NCBI GenBank assembly: GCA_934133015.1
Contig: CAKPAQ010000018.1
Coordinates: 1 to 10,381 of the forward strand
From: an uncultured Bacilli bacterium
Lineage (GTDB): Bacteria > Bacillota_I > Bacilli_A > RF39 > UBA660
DNA: 10,381 nt
Reading direction: 5' to 3'
This document shows positions 1 to 6,755 of the stretch, piece after piece. Under the pieces are notes generated by a model. The model did no database searches and was not told where the DNA came from. It was given only the letters and a program-made list of their open reading frames with translations. The stretch's first letter is position 1. Each line of letters begins with the position of its first letter. The position numbers were made by a program, and so were the translations under genes.

Positions 1-313
1 CATAAAATCCGAGCTGTTTCAGCGCCTTTCTCATGGACTCTATGCCGCTGCCCTCATAGTTTGCTATAAACGACGGTGCAAGGCTTATTATAACAGGATC
101 TCCGGTTTGGAGAAGAACTTTGACTTTTTCGGTTTCGTCTACTATCTGCTTAGCGTCCTGAGGACAAACAACGAAGCACTGACCGCACATAATACATTCG
201 TTTCCTATTATATACGCCTGGTTTCCGGAGAAACGGATAGACTTGACAGGGCAATGGCGTATACACTTATAGCAGTTTTTACAGTTTGATTTTTTTAGTG
301 TCAGGCAGTCCAT
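1..313 (-). CDS. [FeFe]-hydrogenase, N-terminal part (HydS-like; cut by window edge)
   Basis: About 104 N-terminal residues are present and the rest lies beyond position 1. Seen: two ferredoxin-type 4Fe-4S motifs, C11-X2-C14-X2-C17-X3-C21-P and C40-X2-C43-X2-C46-X3-C50-P. They are followed by a stretch around VIISLAPSFIANY, which resembles the start of the iron-hydrogenase large-subunit catalytic (H-cluster) domain. Known: Clostridia carry group C 'sensory' hydrogenases with a short two-cluster N-terminus followed by the H domain and often PAS or phosphatase domains. They are encoded beside thioredoxin-like ferredoxins. Inferred: this is such a protein and would use or sense H2 in the cytoplasm. 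The ATG overlaps the stop of the upstream ferredoxin gene (TAATG), with AAGGAAG about 8 nt upstream, so the two are translationally coupled. Another iron-hydrogenase group is possible because the catalytic cysteines are outside the window. The composition is much richer in GC than the DNA from 926 onward. Confidence 0.8.
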   Translation of the reverse strand, partial: MDCLTLKKSNCKNCYKCIRHCPVKSIRFSGNQAYIIGNECIMCGQCFVVCPQDAKQIVDETEKVKVLLQTGDPVIISLAPSFIANYEGSGIESMRKALKQLGFY

Positions 314-579
314 TATCTCATCTTCCTTTCAGCGGATATTGGTGCGAGCACCTTGTCATCAAAAAAGGATTTGAAATTCTCGGGAGTTATTCCGGTATAT
401 ACCGTGTCGTCGACGGTAACCGTCACTCCGACGCGGTTGCATTTTCCTGTGCAGAAGCTTCCGGCGAGTGTTATCTCATCCTCAAGCTTATTTTCCGCGA
501 TTGCGGAACGGAACAAATCTACAAGTTTTTCGGAGCCTTTTAAGTAACACGACGATCCTACGCAAATCTGAATAATCAT
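313..579 (-). CDS. Thioredoxin-like [2Fe-2S] ferredoxin (NuoE/HydC C-terminal type), 88 aa
   Basis: A small cytoplasmic electron carrier. Seen: the four cluster cysteines of the thioredoxin-fold [2Fe-2S] family, C6-X4-C11 in a VGSSCYLKG context and C43-X3-C47 in a GSFCTGKC context. The protein is a stand-alone version of the domain found in NuoE and hydrogenase HydC subunits. The start is fixed by a GGAGGA at 586-591, 6 nt before the ATG. The gene lies 82 bp downstream of a second ferredoxin of the same type, and its stop overlaps the hydrogenase start. That spacing suggests a single transcript and a role in passing electrons to or from that hydrogenase, or in signalling with it (inferred). 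It has a slightly longer basic C-terminus (ending ERKMR) than its neighbour. Confidence 0.85.
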   Translation of the reverse strand: MIIQICVGSSCYLKGSEKLVDLFRSAIAENKLEDEITLAGSFCTGKCNRVGVTVTVDDTVYTGITPENFKSFFDDKVLAPISAERKMR

Positions 580-585
580 GATTTA

Positions 586-591
586 TCCTCC
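586..591 (-). promoter_or_regulatory. Strong ribosome binding site (GGAGGA) for the 88-aa ferredoxin
   Basis: GGAGGA on the minus strand, 6 nt before the ATG at 579. It fixes the start codon and shows that the second ferredoxin is translated independently, although it follows the first in the same transcript. The 82-bp gap it sits in (580-661) shows only a weak 5-bp hairpin (TCTTT/AAAGA) and no U-run, so I see no terminator there. Confidence 0.75.
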
Positions 592-661
592 AATATGATC
601 ATGACTTAGCCTCTAATTTTCTTTAATGAAAGAATATCAGAATTTTTTCAACGTATTAAAT

Positions 662-904
662 TCAAGCAAATTTTGCCTCTACTTCGTCTTTGAAGAACTC
701 GTCAACTGTTTCGGGGGACACGGAATGGAATACCTCGTCGACAGTCACGCATACGCCCTGCTGGCATTTTCCCATGCAGAATGTTCCGGCAAGTTCGACG
801 TTATCTCCAAGGTTATGCTCCGCGATAAGCTTTTGGAGACGTTCCACGACCTGGCGCGAACCCTTGATATGACATGATGATCCGATACAAACTGTAATTT
901 TCAT
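662..904 (-). CDS. Thioredoxin-like [2Fe-2S] ferredoxin (NuoE/HydC type), 80 aa
   Basis: Paralogue of the next gene downstream. Seen: C6-X4-C11 (CIGSSCHIKG) and C43-X3-C47 (GTFCMGKC), the four ligands of the family at the same positions as in the 88-aa protein, plus an extra cysteine at 52. It ends without the basic tail of its partner. Known: such proteins accept electrons from NAD(P)H-linked flavoproteins or partner with [FeFe] hydrogenases. Inferred: first preserved gene of a hydrogenase-associated operon. The possible ribosome binding site is AAAGAAAGG, about 8 nt before the ATG. The promoter and any upstream genes are missing because the sequence switches to unrelated AT-rich DNA within about 20 bp of the start. 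The codon use and base composition match the 1-579 genes, not the genes from 926 on. Confidence 0.85.
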   Translation of the reverse strand: MKITVCIGSSCHIKGSRQVVERLQKLIAEHNLGDNVELAGTFCMGKCQQGVCVTVDEVFHSVSPETVDEFFKDEVEAKFA

Positions 905-926
905 AAGATAAGCCTTTCTTTAATTA
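905..926. other. Composition and gene breakpoint
   Basis: To the left are moderate-GC hydrogenase-type genes. To the right is very AT-rich DNA in which a RecD2 reading frame runs without fault until it meets a TAA at 920-922. The conserved part of RecD2 continues far beyond this point in known family members, so the helicase gene is cut here. The palindrome TTAATTAA lies at the join. No transposon end, direct repeat or att-like core is visible. It marks either an assembly join between two organisms or a real insertion/recombination point. Confidence 0.7.
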
Positions 927-1468
927 AAAGTTTTATTTTTATAATAATTGTAGATAATTAAACTATCTTTAGTATTAAAACCAAGTTCATTTAATTTAAG
1001 TACTACTTTATAACTAGCTTCATACTCAACTAATGTATCATGCAGGGTCGCTATTTGTTTTTTAGTAATTGTGGGGATTAACAATAAATTATTGGGGTTT
1101 TCTAAGATAACATTAAGGGTATCTTTTCCTAGATATTCAACAATTTTTTCAGCTTTCTTTTCGCCGATTCCTTTAAATAAACCACTAGATAAAAATTCTA
1201 CTATTGAATCTTTTTCTTCAGGCATAACACGTTCATATTTTTCAACCTGAAATTGTTCTCCATACTTATCATGTTCTACCAATTCACCATATAGTATGTA
1301 AGTATCATCTTCATTTAAATCATGAAAATAACCAGTAAAAGTAATTGTATGATTAACATAAAAATCTAATTCGTTATCATCAGTTTCTTTTACATTAAAT
1401 AAACCTACTACATAGCCTTTATCAGATTTAAAAATATATCTTTTGAAATTACCCTTTATTGTCACCAT
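920..1468 (-). CDS. Truncated RecD2-type helicase, N-terminal fragment only (182 aa)
   Basis: Seen: an N-terminal OB-like region (FKRYIFKSDKGYVVGLF), then a helix-hairpin-helix block around SSGLFKGIGEKKAEKIVEYL, and a second one near LLLIPTITKKQIATL. This order is typical of RecD2, the SF1B 5'-3' DNA helicase of Gram-positive bacteria. Known: family members are usually over 700 residues, and the Walker A, Walker B and other helicase motifs follow this region. None is present, so the product cannot be an active helicase. The frame ends at the 905-926 breakpoint, exactly where the DNA changes character. I chose the ATG at 1468 because AGGGG lies 9 nt upstream. The ATG at 1477 directly abuts that AGGGG and would give 185 aa. 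A terminator separates it from the gene upstream. A TATAAT at 1483-1488 is too close to the start to be a convincing promoter. It is a pseudogene if the join is real. Confidence 0.75.
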   Translation of the reverse strand: MVTIKGNFKRYIFKSDKGYVVGLFNVKETDDNELDFYVNHTITFTGYFHDLNEDDTYILYGELVEHDKYGEQFQVEKYERVMPEEKDSIVEFLSSGLFKGIGEKKAEKIVEYLGKDTLNVILENPNNLLLIPTITKKQIATLHDTLVEYEASYKVVLKLNELGFNTKDSLIIYNYYKNKTFN

Positions 1469-1493
1469 GTTATTCATCCCCTATTATATTAAA

Positions 1494-1519
1494 GAAAAAA
1501 ACTTAGATTATTCTAAGCT
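1494..1519 (-). terminator. Rho-independent terminator after the DUF1292-like gene
   Basis: The stem CTTAGA/TCTAAG (1512-1517 with 1502-1507) is extended by a G-U and an A-U pair, with a 4-nt loop, and is followed on the minus strand by a run of seven T (1501 down to 1495). The gene's TAG stop lies inside the stem, an economical arrangement seen in compact AT-rich genomes. It would end the two-gene transcript that starts near 2307. Confidence 0.7.
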
Positions 1520-1737
1520 TGATTATTATTTTTTTCTAGTAACAATTTTACTATTTTTTCATATTCTTCATTATTATCTAAGCCTACTAAATATGTTGTG
1601 TCATTTTCTTCTATTTCTTTTCTAATACAGAAGTCATTACTATCTTTTAAGTTTGATAAAAAAACATAATTATCAATTTTGTCAACTACAATATAATCAT
1701 TACCATCTTCTAATTTTACAACACTATTATTTACCAT
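1513..1737 (-). CDS. Small acidic protein, DUF1292-like (74 aa)
   Basis: Function unknown. Seen: an acidic protein without membrane segment or signal peptide. It has an N-terminal beta-rich part (VVKLEDGNDYIVVDKID, then NYVFLSNLK) and a C-terminal NNEEYEKIVKLLLEK helix. That layout, and the closing 'EE(W/Y)E.(V/I)..LL' pattern, recall the DUF1292 (YrzB-like) family of Bacillota, but the match is by eye and weak. The start at 1737 is chosen over the upstream ATG at 1788 because GGAGGA (1745-1750) lies 7 nt before it. It overlaps the end of the membrane-protein gene by 11 bp, so translation is probably coupled. A terminator hairpin overlaps its stop codon. Confidence 0.7.
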   Translation of the reverse strand: MVNNSVVKLEDGNDYIVVDKIDNYVFLSNLKDSNDFCIRKEIEENDTTYLVGLDNNEEYEKIVKLLLEKNNNQA

Positions 1738-2284
1738 GAGAAATTCCTCCACTATATTCTTCGGCTTCGTTAACCATTTGATCAACATGACTTTCAGCTA
1801 CATTATTGATAGCGTCGTCATACAATTTATTTGCATCAAATATACCATAATCACCAGTTGCTTTAAGTCTTGCTTTTTCTTCTGATATTTCATTTAGAAT
1901 TTCTTTAGATTGTGTTAATTTTTCGAATCCAGTTGGCTCAGTTTCTGATTTATAGTTTTGATAATTGTATTCATCAGTTACTTTTTCAAATGGAATATCC
2001 TGTTCCTGATGATAAACCGCTGTATTGTAGTCACTTATTGTATTATTTTTTACAGCAGTACTATAGCTAATGCCACCAATTAAAATAGCTCCTGTTACCA
2101 TTAAAATAGTTTTTTTAGCATGCATTTGAGTCTTTTTACATTTAGTTGTTTTGCCAACATATAGTCTACCATTTATTTTTTGCTTTACCTGTTTTACTGA
2201 TTTTTCTTTAGCGTTTTGATAATTTCTTTGAGCCATAGAAATAAACGCATCATCTAATCTACCTACTTGATTTAAGTTTTCCAT
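1727..2284 (-). CDS. Unrecognised single-pass membrane protein (185 aa)
   Basis: I do not recognise a family. Seen: a basic N-terminal segment of about 55 residues rich in Lys, Arg and Gln (VKQVKQKINGRLYVGKTTK), one hydrophobic segment at about residues 58-78 (TILMVTGAILIGGISYST), and then an acidic, Asn/Glu/Tyr-rich C-terminal part of about 105 residues. The positive-inside rule suggests the N-terminus is cytoplasmic and the acidic part is outside; there is no cleavable signal peptide at the start. The C-terminus ends in GGISHGK, where the ribosome binding site and start of the next gene are embedded. I chose the ATG at 2284 because AAGAAGGTGA lies just upstream. A GTG at 2293 lies inside that ribosome binding site. 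It is first in a two-gene unit with its own promoter. An envelope- or division-associated role is possible but unsupported. Confidence 0.75.
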   Translation of the reverse strand: MENLNQVGRLDDAFISMAQRNYQNAKEKSVKQVKQKINGRLYVGKTTKCKKTQMHAKKTILMVTGAILIGGISYSTAVKNNTISDYNTAVYHQEQDIPFEKVTDEYNYQNYKSETEPTGFEKLTQSKEILNEISEEKARLKATGDYGIFDANKLYDDAINNVAESHVDQMVNEAEEYSGGISHGK

Positions 2285-2313
2285 ATTTCTCACCTTCTTA
2301 TTTTCTTAATAAC

Positions 2314-2342
2314 ATTATAAAATAATTAGCTAAATAAAACAA
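2314..2342 (-). promoter_or_regulatory. Sigma-A-type promoter for the membrane-protein/DUF1292-like unit
   Basis: TATAAT (2314-2319) is preceded, after exactly 17 bp, by TTGTTT (2337-2342). The predicted start of transcription is near 2307, which leaves a leader of about 22 nt containing AAGAAGGTGA. The -35 box touches the mtaB stop codon, so the promoter fills the whole 58-bp gap. I see no terminator for the mtaB transcript there, so some readthrough into this unit is likely. Confidence 0.55.
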
Positions 2343-3632
2343 CTAGCAAGTTATTTCATTTACACAAAATCCTTCACAAAATGGATAATTAACACTATCT
2401 ATTTTAACTGTTATGAAAGTATTGGAATCGTAATTACCTTTTATTTTTACTAACAAATAATTACTAGTGTGACCATAAGTATATCCATCTACTGTTTTTT
2501 CAGTTAAAACCTCAAGTTCTTTATTTATAAATTTCTCCATATATTTAATTTCTAATTTATTAGATAATTCTATTAATTTATGATTTCTTTCTTTTTTTAT
2601 ACTACCATCAATTTGATTAGGAAATGAACTAGCTGGAGTATTTGCTCGCTTTGAATAAGGAAAAGCATGAATCTTACTAAATTTCATTTTGTCAGCAAAT
2701 AATAAGGTTTCTTGAAAATCATCATCTGTTTCTCCTGGGAAGCCAACAATAATATCTGTTGAAATAGAAATATCTGGTCTTATCTTTCTTATACTATTTA
2801 TCTTATCTTCATAATATTTTAAATCATATTTTCTATTCATCATTTTTAAAACATGATTGCTTCCTGCTTGTAATGGAATGTGCAAGTGATTACAGATGAT
2901 ATTACTATTTTCTATTATAGATAAAACTTGTGGATTTAACTCAGTTACTTCAATTGATGAAATTCTAAGTCTTTTTAAGCCTTTTATTTCTATTATTTCT
3001 TTTAGTAAATCATAAAAAGTATAGTTCAAATCCACACCATAATTACCTGTGTGAATTCCTGTCAACACAATTTCTTTATAGCCATTTTCTATTAGCTCAG
3101 TTATTTCTTTCAAGACAATTTCTTTTTTCTTACTGCGACATTTACCTCTAACATAAGGAATAATACAATAGGTACAATAGTTTTCACAACCGTCTTGAAT
3201 TTTAACAAATGCCCTAGTATGATCCTTGATAGTTTTTATTTCCATATCTTCAAATGTAGTTCCTAAATCATTATACAAATCTTTAATAGGTGTATGGTTT
3301 TTATACCATTCTTCAAGGAGTGTTACTATTTTACTTTTATCTTTGTTTCCAAGTAGGATATCTACTCCTTCTATTTCTATATCTTTATTAGCTTCGATAA
3401 AACATCCCATCGCTACTACGCAAGCATTAGGATTTTTTCTAATTGCCTGGTTAATTATTTTTCTAGATTTACTATCACTTTGATTGGTAACAGTACAAGT
3501 GTTAATGATATAAATATCGCAAATATCATCAAAGGAACTAATTTCATATCCAGCATTTTCTAGTAAACTGGCAACATATTCACTTTCATAGGTATTTACC
3601 TTGCATCCTAAAGTGTATATTCCTACTTTCAT
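2343..3632 (-). CDS. mtaB: tRNA (N6-threonylcarbamoyladenosine(37)-C2)-methylthiotransferase MtaB
   Basis: A radical-SAM enzyme that adds a methylthio group to C2 of t6A at position 37 of ANN-decoding tRNAs, giving ms2t6A. Seen: the N-terminal UPF0004 domain with cluster ligands C10 (YTLGCKVNTYES), C46 (NTCTVT) and C77 (MGCF); then the radical-SAM motif C149-X3-C153-X2-C156 in DGCENYCTYCIIPYVRG; then GFPGETDDDF; then a C-terminal TRAM-like RNA-binding region from about residue 370. The 429-aa length is normal. TLGCKVN-YES with IIPYVRG separates MtaB from MiaB and RimO. GTGAGG, 6 nt upstream of the ATG, lies in the 9-bp gap after addA, so it is the last gene of the addB-addA-mtaB operon. Its job is unrelated to recombination; the link is probably only cotranscription. 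tcdA, acting on the same nucleotide, lies upstream of the operon. Confidence 0.95.
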   Translation of the reverse strand: MKVGIYTLGCKVNTYESEYVASLLENAGYEISSFDDICDIYIINTCTVTNQSDSKSRKIINQAIRKNPNACVVAMGCFIEANKDIEIEGVDILLGNKDKSKIVTLLEEWYKNHTPIKDLYNDLGTTFEDMEIKTIKDHTRAFVKIQDGCENYCTYCIIPYVRGKCRSKKKEIVLKEITELIENGYKEIVLTGIHTGNYGVDLNYTFYDLLKEIIEIKGLKRLRISSIEVTELNPQVLSIIENSNIICNHLHIPLQAGSNHVLKMMNRKYDLKYYEDKINSIRKIRPDISISTDIIVGFPGETDDDFQETLLFADKMKFSKIHAFPYSKRANTPASSFPNQIDGSIKKERNHKLIELSNKLEIKYMEKFINKELEVLTEKTVDGYTYGHTSNYLLVKIKGNYDSNTFITVKIDSVNYPFCEGFCVNEITC

Positions 3633-3641
3633 TTTTTAACC

Positions 3642-6600
3642 TCACTTCAACTTTGTCATCTCTTCATCAATTATCGAATATAAATAAATATTTGTCTTTT
3701 TATTTGTTTTAGTTTCAATATATTCTTTGTAGCCGTTAAGCTGATTAAAATAAGCTTCATCTAAAACATTTTTTAGTTTATAGTCAATAATATCAATATG
3801 ATCATCATAGACAATCATACAATCAATGATACCTATTGTATCAGATTTACCAATAAATTTAAACTCTTTATAGATTGTAGCACTATTTATATTTTTTAGT
3901 AAATCATTATCTAAAAATTTAGTAATCTTATTTTTAAGAAAATCATCCAAGTCAAGTTTATCTAATTGTGGATTTTTAAAATCAATCATTTCTAATATTT
4001 CATGAATTTTAGTACCAAAATGCATATTTTTAATATTTTCATTAGTTAATAGTTTGGTACTTTCTTTTGAATATCTATTTTTTTCTTTAGTATTAAATAA
4101 AAGATTTATTTGTTCTAATTCAATTTGCTTAGTATTATCTAAGTTTAATATTTCTTTTATGTTCTTAGCTAATATTTTTTTATAATCTAAAGTTAAACCA
4201 ATTTTATCAAGATTAACATTTTCAATAAAGTGTTCAATTTTATCATAAATACTTTTTAATATTTCTTTAAATGAGCGATATTTTAGTCTAGTATTTTCTT
4301 CTAATACATCGTCATCATTTTCAATTTCATTGTTTATACTATCAGTTACAATTATCATTTTTTCTTTGCATCTAGTAAGTGCCACATATAATAGCCTTAT
4401 TTTTTCACTTATTTCATCATTATAAAATTCTTCTGTGTATAAAGGTTTATAAATAGTATCAATAAATTGATTATTATATTTTGGCAAAATTATGCCATAT
4501 TTATTACTAAATAACATTTTATCTTTTAGCTCTTTGACATTGAAAGTATTAAACAAACCTGCGTAGTAACAAACATGATATTCAAGTCCTTTTGATTTAT
4601 GAATTGTCATGATTTTACAACTGTTATCTTCAATAACGTTATTAGTTAATTTTATATCAATGTTATTTTCTATTACTGTATTTAAATAAGTATAAAACAT
4701 CGGTAGATCATAATCTAATTTCATTAAATCAACTGCTACTTTTTGAATATATTCTAAATCCATTAGTATTAAGTCAACATTACCTACGAGATTACATTTT
4801 TCATAAAAATTAAACTCATCTATTAGTTCACGAACTATTGTTAGTAAATCTTTTTGATCAATATCTTTTAAAATTTTATTTATCTTAATGATAATATCAC
4901 TGTCATAATAATTACCTTTTTTTATGTAGTCAAATAATTCTTGATCACTACTTTCATATAAATAACTTCTTCCTATACTAAGAAGTGCGCATTTAAAATC
5001 TTCATCAAAAGTCTTATTTTTAACTTTTATCAATAAATTTAGTAAATTTTTTATCAAGTAAATCTCAATATGATTTAAGATGCTTTCATCTTTCATAATA
5101 GTAAGTGGAATCTTCATATATTCAAAAATACGTTTATATAAATCGAATTTAGTACTTCGATCCATGAGAATTACAAAGTCACTGTAGTTAATATTTCTTA
5201 GTATTTGTTTATCTTTATCAAAAACTAGATAATTATTTTCTACTTTATTTTTAATATCATTAGCTATAATAAAGGCCTCTATTTCATCTTTAGTGAAGTT
5301 ATTATTTTTATCATACTGATATTCATAGATAGAGGTTTGGTAGTTTTGATTAGTTGTACCATTAGTAATATAGGTATTATTTCCAAACACCATTTCATGA
5401 GACTCTCGGTAATTAGCATTACCTATTTCATCATCCATAATATAATCAAAAATAGTATTTATATCATCTAATACTTCTTTTCTACTTCTAAAGTTTTTAT
5501 TTAGGTCAATCTTAACACCGTTTTCACCCATTGCGTAAGAATCGTATTTATTTTTAAAAATAATAGGGTTAGCATTTCTAAAACGATAAATTGATTGTTT
5601 AATGTCACCTACCATATAGACATTATTATTTTCAATCATACTAATAAAATATTCTTGTAAATCATTTGTATCCTGATATTCATCAATCATAATTTCATAG
5701 AAATAGTTTTTTAATTCATTTCTAATTTCTTCGTTTTCTTCTACTATTTTGATTGCTAGTTTATTGATATCGATAAATTCATATACATTATGACTCATTT
5801 TATATTTTGTTACTTTATCATCTAATTTTAGTAAAATATCAATCAATATTTTAATATAATCTTTTGTATCTAATATAGTAGTTAATATTTCTTTTTCATC
5901 TTTATAAATACATAATTTAGATACTTTATCTATTACTTTATTTATCTCATTTTTTATATTTTTTACTTCATCTTCACTACCTCTTGGTAATGGTGGTAGT
6001 TTGATATCTAAATTTGTTAAAATATCATTATAAGTTGTACTTTCTAACAAAGGATTACATACATCAAATAATTTACTACAATAAGTACCATCTAGATATA
6101 GGCCTAGTTTTTCGATTAGACAACTTATTTTTTTTATTTCATTTTTTAATAAAGTAGTAAATTCGTTAATATCTTTCTTTATTTTTTCAGCAGCAAAAAT
6201 GGCATTGATATAGTTATTTAAATAAGCTATTTTGTCATATTTCATGTCTAATTTATTTGATAAATTTAAAATTAGAGTTTTTAGTTCTTTATCATCTTTA
6301 ACGCAAAATGAGGTAATTAAATTTTCAAATAGTTCATTGTTGGATTCATAATATTCATTAAATACTTCTTCTAAGATTTCTTCTTTTACAATACTAATAA
6401 CAGAGTTATCAATAATAGATACATCATTAGAAATATTAATAGTATCATGATATTTTTTTACTAATGATAAGGCAAAAGAATCAAAAGTGGTAATATATGC
6501 TTTATCTATTCTTTCTACTTGCTCTGCAAAACCAGCTTCTTTTATTTTTTTTCTTATTCTCATCATCATTTCATATGCAGCTGCATTAGTGAATGTTAAT

Positions 6601-6755
6601 ATTAATAATCTATCTATGTCTACTCCATCTTTTACAATACGAAGAGCTCTTTCTGATAATACGGCGGTTTTACCACTTCCTGCTCCTGCTGATACTATGA
6701 TATTAGTACCTTTTTCATATATAGCTTGTTCTTGTTCTTTTGTCCAACTAGGCAT
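3642..6755 (-). CDS. addA: ATP-dependent helicase/nuclease subunit A (AddA)
   Basis: Motor and nuclease subunit of the AddAB complex, which resects double-strand breaks up to Chi for RecA-dependent repair. Seen in order: Q motif and Walker A (SAGAGSGKT, about residues 22-30); LILTFTNAAA; DEYQDTND (motif II, about 357); VGDIKQSIYRFRNA (motif III, about 385); NFRSRKEVL; TIHKSKGLEYHV (motif V, about 715); RLLYVALTR (motif VI, about 785); and a C-terminal RecB-type nuclease with GTKIHEIL, GIID (about 975), IIDYK (about 988) and QLNGYKEYI. The catalytic Asp and Lys residues are intact. At 1037 aa it is shorter than the roughly 1230 aa of B. subtilis, mainly in inserted subdomains. The ATG at 6755 is preferred: AGGTGGTG lies 6 nt upstream, and homologues begin just before the W-T-x-x-Q block. 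ATG 6761 or GTG 6767 would add 2-4 residues. It overlaps the addB end by 8 bp. Confidence 0.95.
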   Translation of the reverse strand: MPSWTKEQEQAIYEKGTNIIVSAGAGSGKTAVLSERALRIVKDGVDIDRLLILTFTNAAAYEMMMRIRKKIKEAGFAEQVERIDKAYITTFDSFALSLVKKYHDTINISNDVSIIDNSVISIVKEEILEEVFNEYYESNNELFENLITSFCVKDDKELKTLILNLSNKLDMKYDKIAYLNNYINAIFAAEKIKKDINEFTTLLKNEIKKISCLIEKLGLYLDGTYCSKLFDVCNPLLESTTYNDILTNLDIKLPPLPRGSEDEVKNIKNEINKVIDKVSKLCIYKDEKEILTTILDTKDYIKILIDILLKLDDKVTKYKMSHNVYEFIDINKLAIKIVEENEEIRNELKNYFYEIMIDEYQDTNDLQEYFISMIENNNVYMVGDIKQSIYRFRNANPIIFKNKYDSYAMGENGVKIDLNKNFRSRKEVLDDINTIFDYIMDDEIGNANYRESHEMVFGNNTYITNGTTNQNYQTSIYEYQYDKNNNFTKDEIEAFIIANDIKNKVENNYLVFDKDKQILRNINYSDFVILMDRSTKFDLYKRIFEYMKIPLTIMKDESILNHIEIYLIKNLLNLLIKVKNKTFDEDFKCALLSIGRSYLYESSDQELFDYIKKGNYYDSDIIIKINKILKDIDQKDLLTIVRELIDEFNFYEKCNLVGNVDLILMDLEYIQKVAVDLMKLDYDLPMFYTYLNTVIENNIDIKLTNNVIEDNSCKIMTIHKSKGLEYHVCYYAGLFNTFNVKELKDKMLFSNKYGIILPKYNNQFIDTIYKPLYTEEFYNDEISEKIRLLYVALTRCKEKMIIVTDSINNEIENDDDVLEENTRLKYRSFKEILKSIYDKIEHFIENVNLDKIGLTLDYKKILAKNIKEILNLDNTKQIELEQINLLFNTKEKNRYSKESTKLLTNENIKNMHFGTKIHEILEMIDFKNPQLDKLDLDDFLKNKITKFLDNDLLKNINSATIYKEFKFIGKSDTIGIIDCMIVYDDHIDIIDYKLKNVLDEAYFNQLNGYKEYIETKTNKKTNIYLYSIIDEEMTKLK

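Noticed and set aside
286..877. Plus-strand open frames over the ferredoxin genes
   Set aside because: They are mirror frames of cysteine-rich genes with clear family motifs on the minus strand; they show no ribosome binding sites or recognisable domains.
1..919. RecD2 continuing in another frame after a frameshift
   Set aside because: I looked for helicase motifs such as GxxGTGKT in the minus-strand frames left of 920; only the ferredoxins and the hydrogenase are found, so this is a break and not a frameshift.
917..927. TTAATTAA as an attachment site core or insertion-sequence end
   Set aside because: It is a short AT palindrome expected by chance in this composition; no second copy, inverted repeat pair, integrase or transposase lies next to it.
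1478..1490. Promoter TATAAT directly before the RecD2 fragment
   Set aside because: It would start transcription at or inside the start codon, after the AGGGG site, and has no -35 box; kept only as a remark.
2343..3632. MiaB or RimO instead of MtaB
   Set aside because: The TLGCKVN-YES start and the IIPYVRG sequence after the radical-SAM cysteines fit MtaB; MiaB and RimO differ in both places.
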